Positions 11,512-21,868 of a stretch of DNA of 64,000 nt are shown here, one piece after another; the stretch's first letter is position 1; each line of letters starts with the position of its first letter. The DNA lies in assembly GCA_963920765.1 (NCBI GenBank), contig OY987243.1:13454001-13518000 (forward strand). The letters run 5' to 3'. The notes under the pieces were generated by a model, which worked only from the letters and a program-made list of their open reading frames with translations, was not told the origin of the DNA and searched no databases. This DNA is from Ulota crispa. Taxonomy: Eukaryota; Streptophyta; Bryopsida; Orthotrichales; Orthotrichaceae. A program made the translations under genes and the position numbers.

Positions 11512-12857
11512 GGGAATTGCTAAAGCCACACCCAAAATTGCTAACGCCACACCTTGAGGTGTGCTTTGAGCATGAAATGTGAGAATTTAATGTTGAATTT
11601 TTTGATTTGGATCAAATAAATTGTTTTACCTCTATCTTTCTAAGGCTATATTCACCCCTAAAGGCCCAAGTGTCCCCTTGGGGGACAAATGGACCTCGGG
11701 CATGTACCTGTGACTAAAACAATTTTTATAATTTTTTTGAAAACTTTTGAGGATGGTGGGGAATTAAAAGATGTACGTGCACATCTAATTTTTTCTTCAT
11801 TTTGCCATTTAGTGAAGAAGTTATGCATGAGTTTTTGAACAACAAGGGAGTGTAGGCAGTCCGGGCAGCCCAAAAAACTTCTTTAAAAAATTCTTTTTTC
11901 AAAATTAAAAACCTGAAATTGATTCTTTAGATTTTTACAAATGTGGGAAGCTTTGAATCATTCAATTTTGATTTATGAGTGAGAAGTTTTGGTTTGCGGG
12001 TAGGTATGGGATTCCCAAACCTCCATTCCTTTTGCCCCTTGTAAAATTTGGACCTCTAGTTTTTTTTTGGTTTTTTTTTTTCCAACTCGTAGTAAACTAA
12101 AATTCCTTGGTTTTCATCATTTGGATCAACGTTATTCAGATTTCTCAATTTTACATAAATTCTTCAATTTTGCCTAGTGTATATGCAAATTTCATGGCCT
12201 TCCGGTATTGCAAGATTTTACAAAGTATGTATCACACCTCTTATTCATTTGAAAATTCTCCCACACTTACCTAACTTGGTCTTCTATATGGGAAAAATAA
12301 ACTTCAACTTTGCATAGAGCAAATTTTTTGATATAGGAGAGGTTGAAGGCTTCTGAATTTTTTGGGTAGCAAGGAAAAAACCTTTCTTTTTTACTTCAGA
12401 TGTGAATATCTCACTCTTATACATTTAGAATGAGCTGATTTTTTCTCCACAAGTACCCGCCATAGTCTAGGGCAAGATCCTACAATTGGATTTTCCAAAA
12501 AAACATGTTTTCCTACCTTTCTACTCATTCCCCCAAAAGTGGCAGTTTTGAGTGACTTTCACAAAGAAAAGGCCTTGGCCCTTTAGGGGTTTAAAAAAAA
12601 TGGAGGTACTTGAATTTGAAACTAAAAATATAGGACTTTTGAATTATTTAAAGCAAAAATATATCCAAAAAATAGCAAAGGTGCAATAAAGTTTAGCAAT
12701 TTGTTTTTTTTGTTCTTTCTTCTTTCAAAGAAGTGGTAATGCCATGATTGAATAAATGGTGAACCACTTAAATATAAAAAAATAGCATTAAACTCTCAAA
12801 TTACATACTCACAAGGGTGTGACATTAACAATTTTGAATGTGGCTTTAGCAATTCCC
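11512..12857. mobile_element. hAT-like MITE (GGGAATTGCTAAAGCC ends), itself interrupted
   Basis: Inverted repeats of about 45 bp (left GGGAATTGCTAAAGCCACAC, right reading GTGGCTTTAGCAATTCCC) flanked by the perfect 8-bp duplication TTATTATA (11504-11511 and 12858-12865). Removing the TTAA-family insert at 11655-12589 leaves an element of about 410 bp. 8-bp duplications fit hAT; the terminal sequence differs from the CAGGG hAT family. Confidence 0.85.
11655..12589 (+). mobile_element. TTAA-type MITE, composite form, copy A
   Basis: Starts CCCCTAAAGGCCC, ends GGCCCTTTAGGGG; 935 bp. The flanking target is degraded (TTCA / TTTA instead of TTAA). The left part has GGACAAATGG, GGGCATGTACCT and a run into TTTTTTCTTC; the right part has AAGTGGCAGTTTTGAGTGA. 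These are the two unlike halves also seen at 13301-14190 and 62849-63802. No transposase. Confidence 0.85.
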
Positions 12858-12954
12858 TTATTATATAGTGTAAAATGTCAAGAAATTAGTATGAAACAAC
12901 TTAAATACAATATTTAATGTAGCTGAACATGTAGGGGAAACAAAAAGTCAACAT

Positions 12955-13113
12955 CAGGGTTTTTCAATTGACAGTGTAGACGATCAAGGAAGAAGACTGC
13001 ATTCCATCTTACTGTAGGTAAGGAGAATTTTTTGAGGGAGGCAGGCGCGTTATCCAAAATCTGATAAGGGCAACTTCGAATCTGGTTGCAAAAAGCAACA
13101 AAAAAAAACCCTG
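12955..13113. mobile_element. Short hAT-type MITE
   Basis: CAGGGTTTTTCAATTG at the left and AACAAAAAAAAACCCTG at the right, 159 bp, flanked by GTCAACAT and CTCAACAC (6 of 8 matching). Same terminal motif as the 300- and 430-bp hAT elements, with a different, GC-richer interior. Confidence 0.6.
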
Positions 13114-13300
13114 CTCAACACAGAAAAGAAGAAATACTCTATCCTAGCGCTGAAGTTTCCGAGGTTGGGCGAAGATGCCTGAACTCAACACCAAAATCCG
13201 GCCATGCAAGTGACTCAACACCAAAATAAGGTTGGTGGTAATGCAGTTTTCCTGGTGGAGATGCACTTGAGCTTCAACCAACGTTACAGCCAGCGTTTAA

Positions 13301-14190
13301 CCCCTACAGGACTGAGTCATTTTTTCAGTGAAAATCACTCAAAACTGCCACTTTTGGGGGTTAGTAAGAAGGTACTTTTTTTTGAAAATTTGAGAAATTC
13401 AATTGTAGGATCTTGCCCTAGACTACATTAGGTATTTGTGGAAAAAAAATCATGTCATTCCAGATGGATATGAGTGAGATATTTACATCTAAAGTGAAAA
13501 GAAAAGTTAATTTTCATACTGCTGCAAAATTTCAAAAGCCTTTGACCACTCTTATAACAAAAAAATTGCTCTACAAAACTTTGTGCTTTATTTTTCCCAT
13601 GTAGTAGATCAAGTTAGCTATGTGTGGGAGAATTTTCAAATCAATTGGAACTACACAACTCTTGGGAAAAAAAATAGTAAGTAAGAAAAGTAGAGAATGA
13701 GTCAAAACACTAAATTGTTAAGAATTTAATTATTCAAATGAAAAATGCAAATCCCAACGGTCATAATGTTGTGATAAACAATCTACATCCTTTGGTTTTG
13801 TTTTTTTCCTTTCCAAAATAATAAAAATTGAGTAAAATAAAGGACTTCAAAGTTTATTTTAGAGTAGAGATTCCATAACTGCCCGCAAACAAAAACTCCT
13901 CACAACTTTCATGTCATTGATTGAAATTGAATGATTCAAAGCTTCTCACCTATAAAAAAATCTAAAGAACTTTTTGGGCTGCCTGGGCGGGCAGTCCTCC
14001 CTTGCTTTTCAGATTTTCATGCATAACTTCTTCAATAATTGTTGGAATGAAGAAAAAATTAGATGCTCTTGTAGATCTTTGAATTCCCCACCTTCAATAA
14101 AAGTTTCAAAAAATCACACAAAGTAGCTTATCCAAAGGTACATGCCCAAACTCCCACTTGTCCCCCAAAGGGACAACAGTCCTTTAGGGG
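13301..14190 (-). mobile_element. TTAA-type MITE, composite form, copy B
   Basis: TTAA on both sides (13297-13300, 14191-14194); begins CCCCTACAGGACTGAG, ends AGTCCTTTAGGGG; 890 bp. It is the reverse of copies A and K: AAAACTGCCACTTTTGGGG lies near its left end and GGTACATGCCC near its right end. Internal stops everywhere; no coding capacity. Confidence 0.88.
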
Positions 14191-14194
14191 TTAA

Positions 14195-14271
14195 CCCCTA
14201 AGCGTTTGGGGTATCACTGTGGATACACGGGTTTAATGTATTTCACGCGGACAAAAAACGTGACGCCTAGG
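14195..14271. mobile_element. Miniature TTAA-type element, 77 bp
   Basis: Shares the right TTAA of copy B, starts CCCCTAAGCGTTTGG, ends GACGCCTAGGGG, followed by TTAA (14272-14275). It is either a very short family member or a solo pair of ends. A comparable 65-bp item lies at 21038-21102. Confidence 0.55.
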
Positions 14272-14535
14272 GGTTAATATGTTGGCAAATTTTTGCCTAA
14301 ATCTTACATTGAAAGGTAGCTGGCTGGCGATCGGTACACTAAGATTTTTGCGTGAACAAATGGATGAAATCACCAGATCCATCTTGGAGCAAAATCCCAT
14401 TTGCCAAAATTTTGGATGAAAGTGGCTTATATTAGCAATTTTTCGGATGAACCTCTATAGATCATTCATTCACTCCAGTTTAGCTAAATTTTCCTTACTT
14501 GCCTACATTTTGGGGTGCGGGTTGCTCTACCATGA

Positions 14536-14896
14536 GGGCATCTCCTGCAGCATGCTTTTCAAGCCTTGGAAAAATGAGGTTTCACAGGGAGAATGATGCG
14601 AACCTTCATGGCAAGGCTTGAAGTTCTCCTGCTACCCTGAAGGTTTTAGGGCCTGCACCTGTATTACAACAAATCGCACGAGTATACCTGGCTATGGAGT
14701 GGGGTCATGCGTGAACATTGCTTGACAGGGACCGTGAAGAAGGCCTGGAGAAAGCTTGAATTTGATGGGAACAAGGCTCAATTTGAAAGTCTTGCAACTT
14801 GCACAGGGACACATCGAGAGCGGTTGGGGACTTGAAACGCAAAATCCATTACAGCTAGGGAGCACAAGGCTGTTTTGACGTGCTGCAGGAGATGCT
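14536..14896. mobile_element. MITE with GGGCATCTCCTGCAGCA ends
   Basis: Left GGGCATCTCCTGCAGCATG and right GTGCTGCAGGAGATGCT form near-perfect terminal inverted repeats, possibly flanked by ATGA on both sides. About 360 bp, GC-richer than its surroundings. No other copy is seen in the window. Confidence 0.6.
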
Positions 14897-14917
14897 ATGA
14901 CAAAACCTAAAATTAAA

Positions 14918-15683
14918 GGTGAAATTCCAAAACAAGTAACAATCACAAAAGAAATTATATTTTGGGTAACAATTTCAAAGTAATTACAATTTGGGTAACA
15001 AAATCTGAGAACCTCAATGGATTTTGTAACTGAGGGTGCACGTCGTTGAGGCCAGCATCGACGCCATTGCCAACTTGTCATTGGTTGTGATCCTTGTTCT
15101 CTCAGTCGCGATCACTTGCGACCCTTGCTTGCATTTAGCCGCCGATGTTTGCCAAACTATTGTAGATTGCACTCTATCAAGGAACAATCACTTACCTTTT
15201 GCTCACAAGTACCACTTTAGAACTTCAACCTCACACACTCACCAATTGTATCTCACTCATGGCGTGCATTGTGCATCATCTAATTGATATTCAACTGCTA
15301 TTTACAAATCAACTTATGGAGACGATATGCAATGCACGCCATGAGTGAGATACAATTGGTGAGTGTGTGAGGTTGAAGTTCTAAAGTGGTACTTGTGAGC
15401 AAAAGGTAAGTGATTGTTCCTTGATAGAGTGCAATCTACAATAGTTTGGCAAACATCGGCGGCTAAATGCAAGCAAGGGTCGCAAGTGATCGCGACTGAG
15501 AGAACAAGGATCACAACCAATGACAAGTTGGCAATGGCGTCGATGCTGGCCTCAACGACGTGCACCCTCAGTTACAAAATCCATTGAGGTTCTCAGATTT
15601 TGTTACCCAAATTGTAATTACTTTGAAATTGTTACCCAAACTATAATTTCTTTTGTTTTTGTTACTCGTTTTGGAATTTCCCC
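14918..15683. repeat. Long inverted repeat (about 354-bp arms, 58-bp spacer)
   Basis: Arms 14918-15271 and 15330-15683 are nearly identical in reverse. Because of this the same 79-residue open frame (starting MHVVEASIDAIANL) appears on both strands; I do not regard it as a gene. A transcript across it would fold into a long hairpin. It ends about 30 bp before the GC-rich DNA that leads into the DUF569 locus. Arm identity implies recent origin or ongoing conversion. No target duplication recognised. Confidence 0.9.
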
Positions 15684-16738
15684 CAAGATTAAACCCTGGT
15701 TACAGTAACTTACAGACAGAGCTGCAGCAAAACCCCGCGAGAGTAGCCCCGCCCCGCCCCCAAGCGTAGCTGGTGGAGCACTAGTGAGTGGTGACTGGGC
15801 TTGCCAAAAGGATAAAAGAACTCACCCCGAACCCCACGCCGGAAGATGCCCCACGCGGAGCCTACGACGCGTGTGCGACCAAAGGATGGCTTGACTGCGT
15901 CGACGACCCCGACGACAACATGCCGCTAGCCTCGGAAACTCGGAACTCGAAAGGAACTCTTTTAGGCAGGCAATCGCCTTCGTCGCTCTTTTTCCGACTC
16001 TCGGCTGCTGGAAGCCACCGTCGTCGTCTGTCACTTTGCTTTGGAATTAATCCCGTCTATTGTCTGCTCCCTCTCCCGCGCTCTCTCTGTATCTAGGATC
16101 GATCGGCTGGACTCTGGGGGAAAAAACAGTACTAGTACTGTTCTGCTAGTTTCTAGAATCAAGCTGAATTGGTGGAGTATTGCGCACGGTTTCAGATTCT
16201 TAGACTAGAGCTTCGACTCGGGGTTAAGATCGATCGAGCAAGTGGATGTAGGTTTGGTTTTAGTCGGAATTCAGGTGGCGAGGAGTCGGAGATTCGTGAC
16301 GAGGTTTGGATTTCTGGTAAGTTACAGTAATTGTGTTGCTGTCTGGATGTGGTGTGCGTGTGATGGATTAGACGCACTGGAGTGGTTGTTGAGGTTTAGT
16401 TTAGCATAAGAGTTTTGGTTCGTCGTGTAACGGTAGATTTGAAGGTGTCGCAAGTTGGAGCGAATTTCTCTGAGATTGGGGTTTCGTAGTTGGTGTTTAC
16501 TGTTCTTTTTTAATGTGAATCTATTGTTTCAGCTCTTTTGGCGGTTTGTGAAACGGTGGCTTGAATTTGGTTCAAGCGTAGGATTGGTTTTAGTTTATGC
16601 TTCGCTTCTTTTAATAGTTTTGTGAGAATTTGAGTGATTGTTTAGGTCTTAGGTTGTGAGAAATTTGCCGCGCTGCTTGCAGAGGAACTTGTGTTGGTGC
16701 TTCTTTTGGGTTATGTCGAATTTGCTTTTGGTTTGGTT

Positions 16739-17129
16739 AGAGCATCTGCACCTGTGTACGCGGAACAGGCCCTCAATACCAATTGACATGCTTGCTCAGC
16801 TTGGCGCGCCTTGCACACGCAACCGTCTTATGCTAGCCATGGCTTGCTCAATTGTACCTCAAACATTGAAATGTTCAAGGTTTGATGAATTGTTAATGCA
16901 CCCAAATTTAGGACAATCAAAACTTGTTAACTAATTGATCCAAGAGCTTCACAATTGAAGCTCGACACTTGTCCTCTATGATATGCACTTAGTGCTTGCT
17001 TGTACCTGCTTGAGGGCTAGGGTGGGACATTGGAGATTTGAATGAGCATGTGTTAGTGGATGCACCCTAGACACCTACTTTTGGGATTTTGAGTGCTCCA
17101 CGTTGCGAGCAAGGGTGTGGGTGCTCTTA
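16739..17129. mobile_element. MITE with AGAGCATCTGCACC ends
   Basis: Left TAGAGCATCTGCACCTGTG and right GTGTGGGTGCTCTTAA form short imperfect inverted repeats of a type common in plant MITEs. 390 bp, inside the presumed leader intron of the DUF569 gene. Confidence 0.45.
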
Positions 17130-17221
17130 AGGTGGCGAGAATTTTCATGATTTTATAAAGAGCTGATTGTGGGTGCTCTTAGGGTGGTGAGAATTTTCAT
17201 GATTTTATAAAGAGATGATTT
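17118..17221 (+). repeat. 52-bp tandem duplication
   Basis: Two copies of a 52-bp unit starting TGGGTGCTCTTA and containing GAGAATTTTCATGATTTTAT, with three or four differences. It overlaps the right end of the MITE above and sits just upstream of the presumed acceptor. Confidence 0.8.
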
Positions 17222-17312
17222 CTTTGCGTGTAACAGAGCATTAGGCTAGCTTGTGCAAAGAATTCATGCTAACGAGGGCAAATTTGCGGGTGTGACAGCA
17301 TTGCGCACAAGC

Positions 17313-20298
17313 ATGGAGTTTTTTAGGGATGCGTACTCGGTGCGCTTGTTAGGGCACACGGACAAGTACCTGTGGGCCTCGGATGACAAGAAATCCGTGT
17401 CGCAAAAGAGAGGGAAAGACTCGTACGGCGTCATCTGGCGTGTGGAGCTTATAAAGGATCGGAATACCATCAGGCTGAAAGGAGTGTACGACCTGTACCT
17501 AAAAGCGTCGGACATGGCATTTTTGTTAGGCGCCACGGGGAAGAAGGTGATGCAGAGTCATGCGACCAAGGCCGATTCGGGGCTTGAGTGGGAACCAGTG
17601 AGTGCCGGCACTTTTGTGAAGCTGAGGACGAACGGGGACAAATTCCTGCGCGCCAATGGAGGTGTGCCGCCGTATCGGAACTCCATCACGCATGACGTGC
17701 CTGTGCTGGCCAGTAACCAGCACGTTGTGCTTTGGGATGTCGAAGTCGTGCGGAAGAGAGAAGCCGCATCGTTGCCGCCAAATAGACTAATATCGCCACG
17801 AGTGGTACGGTTCCTCTCCTTTGCTCCTGTCAGTTAGTGTTTAAATTGGAATTTTGTGTTTGGTGCTAAGCACTAGAAGAAAAACGGCAATAAACAATTG
17901 AGTCATTTAGTTGTTGTGCAGTTATTGTGGCCATATAACAATTATGAAATGACTACATATAGTCATGATAACTGCACAACAACTAAATAACTTAATAGTT
18001 TATTGCCATTTTTCTTCTAGTTAAGGTAGCTGCTCTAAAATCGTCATTTTAAGGGCTGTTCTGGATTTTCATGGGCTTTTCAAGACATGAAGATTTTTTG
18101 CCTAATTTTCCATCAGAGAGAAATGGTTGCTAAATGTAACCCAATTCTTTTCATATTTTTTGAAGCATTATTGAATTGTTGATGAATTTTCAAAGATTTT
18201 TCTAGCATACACCTATCTGTGACTCCAGGTCTCCCATAAAGCGTCTCTTTGCAACTTGTAAAGAGATCAAGTGAATAGAGGAGTATGATTGGCTCTTGCA
18301 ATAAAATACACCTTTTCTTTTAAGACTAAGAAGAGTCCATTCAAGAACCATCTCATATCCATTCTTGGATTGGTTATGGAACTCTTTAAATGTGAGGGTG
18401 GCAATTAGAGCAGACTACCTTAGTTTGGTGATTGTCTTTTTTTTTGGGTGCAAATCTAGCTTCTTTCATTTATTTTTTGGTGAAGTTCATAAGGGATCCC
18501 CAGCTTTTTAGTGCAAAAAGACATTTAAAACAAATAATTGTGACATGATATGTAGAAAAAGGAAAATGCAAGCAGTCCCTTCATTGGTAAATTTTGGCAA
18601 ATCACACTTAATGTTTTCACTAGTTATGGTGCTAATTTCAGGCTCTTCAAACAAAATTAACTTTCTGGCTATTTATGGCCCCAAACGAAAACACTGCCTG
18701 TCACCGTGTTCTCCAAGTTCCGATTTCATGTGTTTGTCTTGCAAACTAATCATCTTCTTGCCATTGAGCTTGTTTCTAAAATATCGAATTGTTTTTGCAA
18801 GCAGTCGAATGCATCACGCCCTAGCGTGTCACCACCACCAGAACCACGGCAAGAACCACGGCCACAGCCACAAGCAGAGAGCGACGATGATGACGACGAC
18901 ATCAATGTTCTTGCGATCATGCCCAAACCTCGCCCACGCACGAATCCGGCGCCAGGGAAAATTGAAATTCCTCCAACGCCCGAGGACAGCTCGTCTGCGT
19001 CAGAGCCAGCCTCGCCAAATGCAAACCGTAAGCCACGACGACGTGCAGCAGTAACAGAGGAAAGCTGGCCGCCGAGAAGACGAGGCTCACCCCCTTCCGA
19101 ACCTGTCCGAAATGTGCCGCAACGCAGACGCGAGTCACCTCCTCGTGACGCACGTCAAGATGACAGCCCTCCACCATGGAGCCGCGCGCCAGACGCTGAT
19201 TACGACCCAAGCTCGCCGCCTCGCGGACAGGTGCCGCCGTCTCGCGGTTCATCCTACGACCGTAGCCCGCCGCCGCCTCGCAGACAGGTGCCGCCGTCTC
19301 GCGATTCAGCTTACGACCGTAGCCCGCCGCCGCCTCGCAAATGGGCGTCGCCGTCTCGCGGTTCATCCTACGACCGTAGCCCGCCGCCTCTCGGACGGGC
19401 GTCGCCGACTCGAGATCCAACCTACGACCAAAGTCCGCCGCCTCCCGGACGAGCGTCGGTGGTAGACGAAACCCTAGCGTCTCGGACACGAGCACCGCTG
19501 CAGGATTACGACTCTGCTGCATCGGAGCGGCAGAGACGGCACTACTCGCATGATCTCGATTCCTACTCCGAGCCGTCGCCGGCGCCGGCGCAGGCACGAC
19601 GAAGCGCTAAGCCGGTTGAGTACGAGGATTCGGAATACTCCGCCAGGTCGAGGGGCCAGAAAGTGAAGTCGCCTGACGTCCGGCGCATCTTTTATTCCGT
19701 GGCGGAAGACGATGGCGAAGTGTTGGCCCAGGATGATGAAACTCCTGGCAATTTTGTCTTCAAAGGCCATGGCCTGGAGGATTTGACTGAGGATTTGCAT
19801 ATCGTGACGGGAATCGAGGAGGATATCATCCTGTGCATGCGGAATCCCATGAGTGGCAAGCTTTATAAGATGCGCCTTGCGCTTCCTCCTAACAAAGCTC
19901 CTCTCAACGTCGTCGTCGTCCGCAGCAACTCTCAATGTACGTCTCCGTTTTCTCGATGTCTTCTTTTTCCCATCTCTACATTGACATGTTAGAGTTTAGG
20001 AACCTCGTATCAGTAAATTTCTTAATGTTTCTTGCGTAATTGTTCCCTCACCAGTTTTCATATTCACTTACAATACACGTCTCGTGCTACTGATCATCTT
20101 TTTATCGTCAAACGCAATTTACTTTGCATTTCTTTGATTTTAGCTGTAGAAGATAAATCTTTGGTACTCGTCATACAAAACAGTTAATTATAATATCGTT
20201 GGAATCATCTAAGGGAGACTTCCATGACTGATGTCTATTTTTGTGTGGCTGTGGTTACAGTTGGAAGGACGCTCTTTACGCAAACATCTCGCCAGTGA
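17313..20298 (+). CDS. DUF569 (actin-crosslinking-like) protein with proline-rich linker
   Basis: Three coding exons, 17313-17804, 18805-19936 and 20261-20298, phases matching, about 553 residues. Residues 1-150 are a DUF569/fascin-like trefoil domain (MEFFRDAYSVRLLGHTDKYL, DLYLKASDMAFLLGATGKKV). Residues about 165-455 are low-complexity, rich in Pro, Ser and Arg. They include four to five imperfect 18-19-residue repeats centred on SYDRSPPPP (19216-19455). Residues about 456-553 match the second conserved DUF569 block (RRIFYSVAEDDGEV, then LYKMRLALPPNKAPLNVVVV). The ATG is chosen because MEFF is the usual family start. The exon 2 acceptor is an AAGCAG tandem acceptor, so one extra Gln may be included. 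Plant DUF569 proteins are described as actin-crosslinking-like, but biochemical function is poorly established. The long linker is larger than I expect for the family. An acidic run (DDDDDD) lies near residue 195. Confidence 0.85.
17866..18421. mobile_element. MITE with CTAAGGTAG ends, interrupted by a CACTA MITE
   Basis: The right end reads TTAGAGCAGACTACCTTAG; the left end would be CTAAGGTAGCTGCTCTAA but is split after CTAAG by the CACTA MITE at 17871-18022. The whole lies in the first coding intron of the DUF569 gene. Terminal sequence resembles the elements at 6585-7002 and 10500-10806. Confidence 0.65.
17871..18022. mobile_element. CACTA-type MITE, copy 1
   Basis: Begins CACTAGAAGAAAAACGGC, ends with the inverse (GCCATTTTTCTTCTAGTT), 152 bp, flanked by the 3-bp duplication AAG. 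CACTA termini with 3-bp duplications define this superfamily. The interior is itself a hairpin around GTTGTTGTGCAGTTAT. Confidence 0.85.
18422..18804 (+). other. Remainder of DUF569 intron 1
   Basis: Non-coding intron sequence leading to the acceptor at 18804. The upstream open frame 18545-19054 in another frame is a shadow of the exon. Confidence 0.6.
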
Positions 20299-20920
20299 TG
20301 ATCTCCTCCAGCGTGTGATATTTCGGCTTTTTTTTAGATAAGTCACATGAGCATGAATACTCTCTTGTCTGCTGCACCATTCTTGTTGTCTAAAGATGAC
20401 TCTGCTTGAGTTTGAAAACCTTTTTGTAAATTATAATTGTATTTGTTCGCAATTAGTGATTGGTTGTAAAGAAAGAAATATGATCACTGTCGGGAGGGGC
20501 CATTGCTTTGGTACATGTTGAGAAAAACGAAGCTTCGCGAGGTTTATTTCTTCACGTTGATTTGTAATGAAATTTGTAGAGAAAAGTGTGCGGCATTATT
20601 CAACCTGGGATGTAAATGTTTGACTGGACGAGGAGTGTCGATTGCTGTGGAGCTCGAAGAGTTTTTCAAGCTCCTCCCGGTAATTCTCCTCCTGACAGGG
20701 ATGTGCCAATTTTTTCCTTGTCGCCGGTTTCATCCTTTCGTAATTAAAATCGTTCGGAGTTTTATTTGGTTTTTATTTATTTATTTGCGTCTCCCAGCAC
20801 ATTGAAACTCGAATGAGAAAGTTTTCTGTGATTTGTATCCTCTGAGGGCCAACTGCCATGGTACATCAGAATAAGAAAGATGTTCAATTAAAGATGTCAT
20901 CCTTGAATGTCATTAATTTA
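20299..20920 (+). other. Probable 3' UTR and downstream flank of the DUF569 gene
   Basis: Follows the stop codon at 20296-20298. It has T-rich stretches and several AATAAA-like or AATGAAA motifs, but I cannot fix the poly(A) site. Open frame 20503-20805 has no recognisable domain. Confidence 0.4.
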
Positions 20921-21037
20921 CAGGTAGTTCACACTACGTCCCACATCTCATTTCTACAAGTAACAACATGAATACTCAACTTTATTAGACTCTCAAATTT
21001 CAATGGGACGTGGGACATAGTGTGAATTGCCCCTTAA
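20921..21037. mobile_element. MITE, family M4 (ACACTATGTCCCAC), short copy
   Basis: Left GTAGTTCACACTACGTCCC and right GGGACATAGTGTGAATTGCC form inverted repeats of about 35 bp in a 110-bp element. The longer member is at 58699-59335. Confidence 0.65.
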
Positions 21038-21102
21038 CCCCTAAATGCATGAGGCACAGTTTTGGTTTTTACACTGGAATTCGGTGTCTCAGGCATTTAG
21101 GG
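21038..21102. mobile_element. Miniature TTAA-type element, 65 bp
   Basis: TTAA (21034-21037), then CCCCTAAATGCATGAGGC; ends GTCTCAGGCATTTAGGGA followed by TTAG. Similar to the 77-bp item at 14195-14271, both having a GAGGC/GACGC-type inner motif. Sits at the very end of the M4 MITE. Confidence 0.5.
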
Positions 21103-21289
21103 ATTAGATATCATTTACCTATTGCATCTGCTTCAAACGAAGAGAGTAAGTTGATGGTTTAGAAATAAAGAAAGTCCTTACGTTCAAAACAAGCAGCTAC
21201 GCTACAAGGGAGTCCCTGAAACACTTGCTTCCTACTCAACCTACCTCAGGATAGCTTCTCTCGATGCAAGGAATCCTAGCTGCGGTCCA

Positions 21290-21720
21290 GAACCAATAAA
21301 ATCTTCCAATCAAATCCAAAACTTTTGTCAGCATTCATTCACTAAGCAAATTCATCAAAACATAAGAGTAAGCTTACGTTCTGAACAAAGAAGCAGTGAG
21401 CAAAACGGAGCTCCATGAACAATCTCAAAGAGAAAACTAGAAACACAAATCTGAGTTCTGTCCACGGCCAATTTAGGATTTGGAATTTCCTATCAAAAAA
21501 CTTCTAGAAACAAGTTTACTGAAACATCATGGTTTTACAGATGCAATTACTAGAACCAAATCTACTGAACAATCCAAAACTATGTCAGCATTCATTCACT
21601 AGGAAAATCTACCAAAACATAAGAGTACATTCTTAACAAAGAATCAGTGCATTTGCATGACCAGAAACAGGCAAGCTTGAAGAAAACACGAATCTGGGTT
21701 CTGTGTGCGGCCAATCAGGT
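21290..21720. repeat. Diverged tandem duplication, period about 255 bp
   Basis: The segments 21290-21475 and 21550-21720 share CAGCATTCATTCACTA, CAAAACATAAGAGTA, GAACAAAGAA(G/T)CAGTG and TCTG(A/G)GTTCTGT in order. Non-coding. Possibly an old repeat or a decayed gene flank. Confidence 0.6.
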
Positions 21721-21868
21721 TAAAAAATTCCTTTCAAAAAAAATCCCGGTCAGTCGGAGAAAGAATGAAGTGCAAGTAAGTTACAATGTTCGAGGGAATT
21801 AAGGCCACTAAAATACAGAAAGACTGCTTGGTGCAGAGATTTCGGCTGCTGCATGACCACTTGGGAAT

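Larger units (their letters stand above)
11250..12925 (+). repeat. Dispersed repeat R1, copy 3, interrupted by an insertion
   Basis: R1 sequence runs from about 11250 to 11511, is interrupted by the 8-bp-duplication element at 11512-12857, and resumes with TAGTGTAAAATGTCAAG to about 12925. The two halves rejoin in the same order as in the copy at 10890-11110. Non-coding. Confidence 0.55.
15700..17312 (+). promoter_or_regulatory. Promoter and leader region of the DUF569 gene
   Basis: GC-rich DNA from 15735 (CCCCGCCCCGCCCCC) through 16100 resembles a plant promoter/5' leader. A good donor CTG|GTAAGT at 16317 pairs with an acceptor TAACAG ending at 17236, suggesting a leader intron of about 0.9 kb upstream of the ATG at 17313. 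The intron would contain the MITE at 16739-17129 and a 52-bp tandem duplication. Inferred from sequence only; the open frame at 15788-16096 has no recognisable product. Confidence 0.45.

Noticed and set aside
15036-15565. Twin open frames of 79-83 codons on opposite strands
   Set aside because: They are the same sequence in the two arms of the long inverted repeat; no domain recognised.
15788-16096. 102-codon plus-strand frame upstream of DUF569
   Set aside because: Lies in the promoter/leader block, no homology, stop before any plausible junction.
18917-19597. 226-codon minus-strand frame
   Set aside because: Shadow of the repetitive proline-rich exon of the DUF569 gene.
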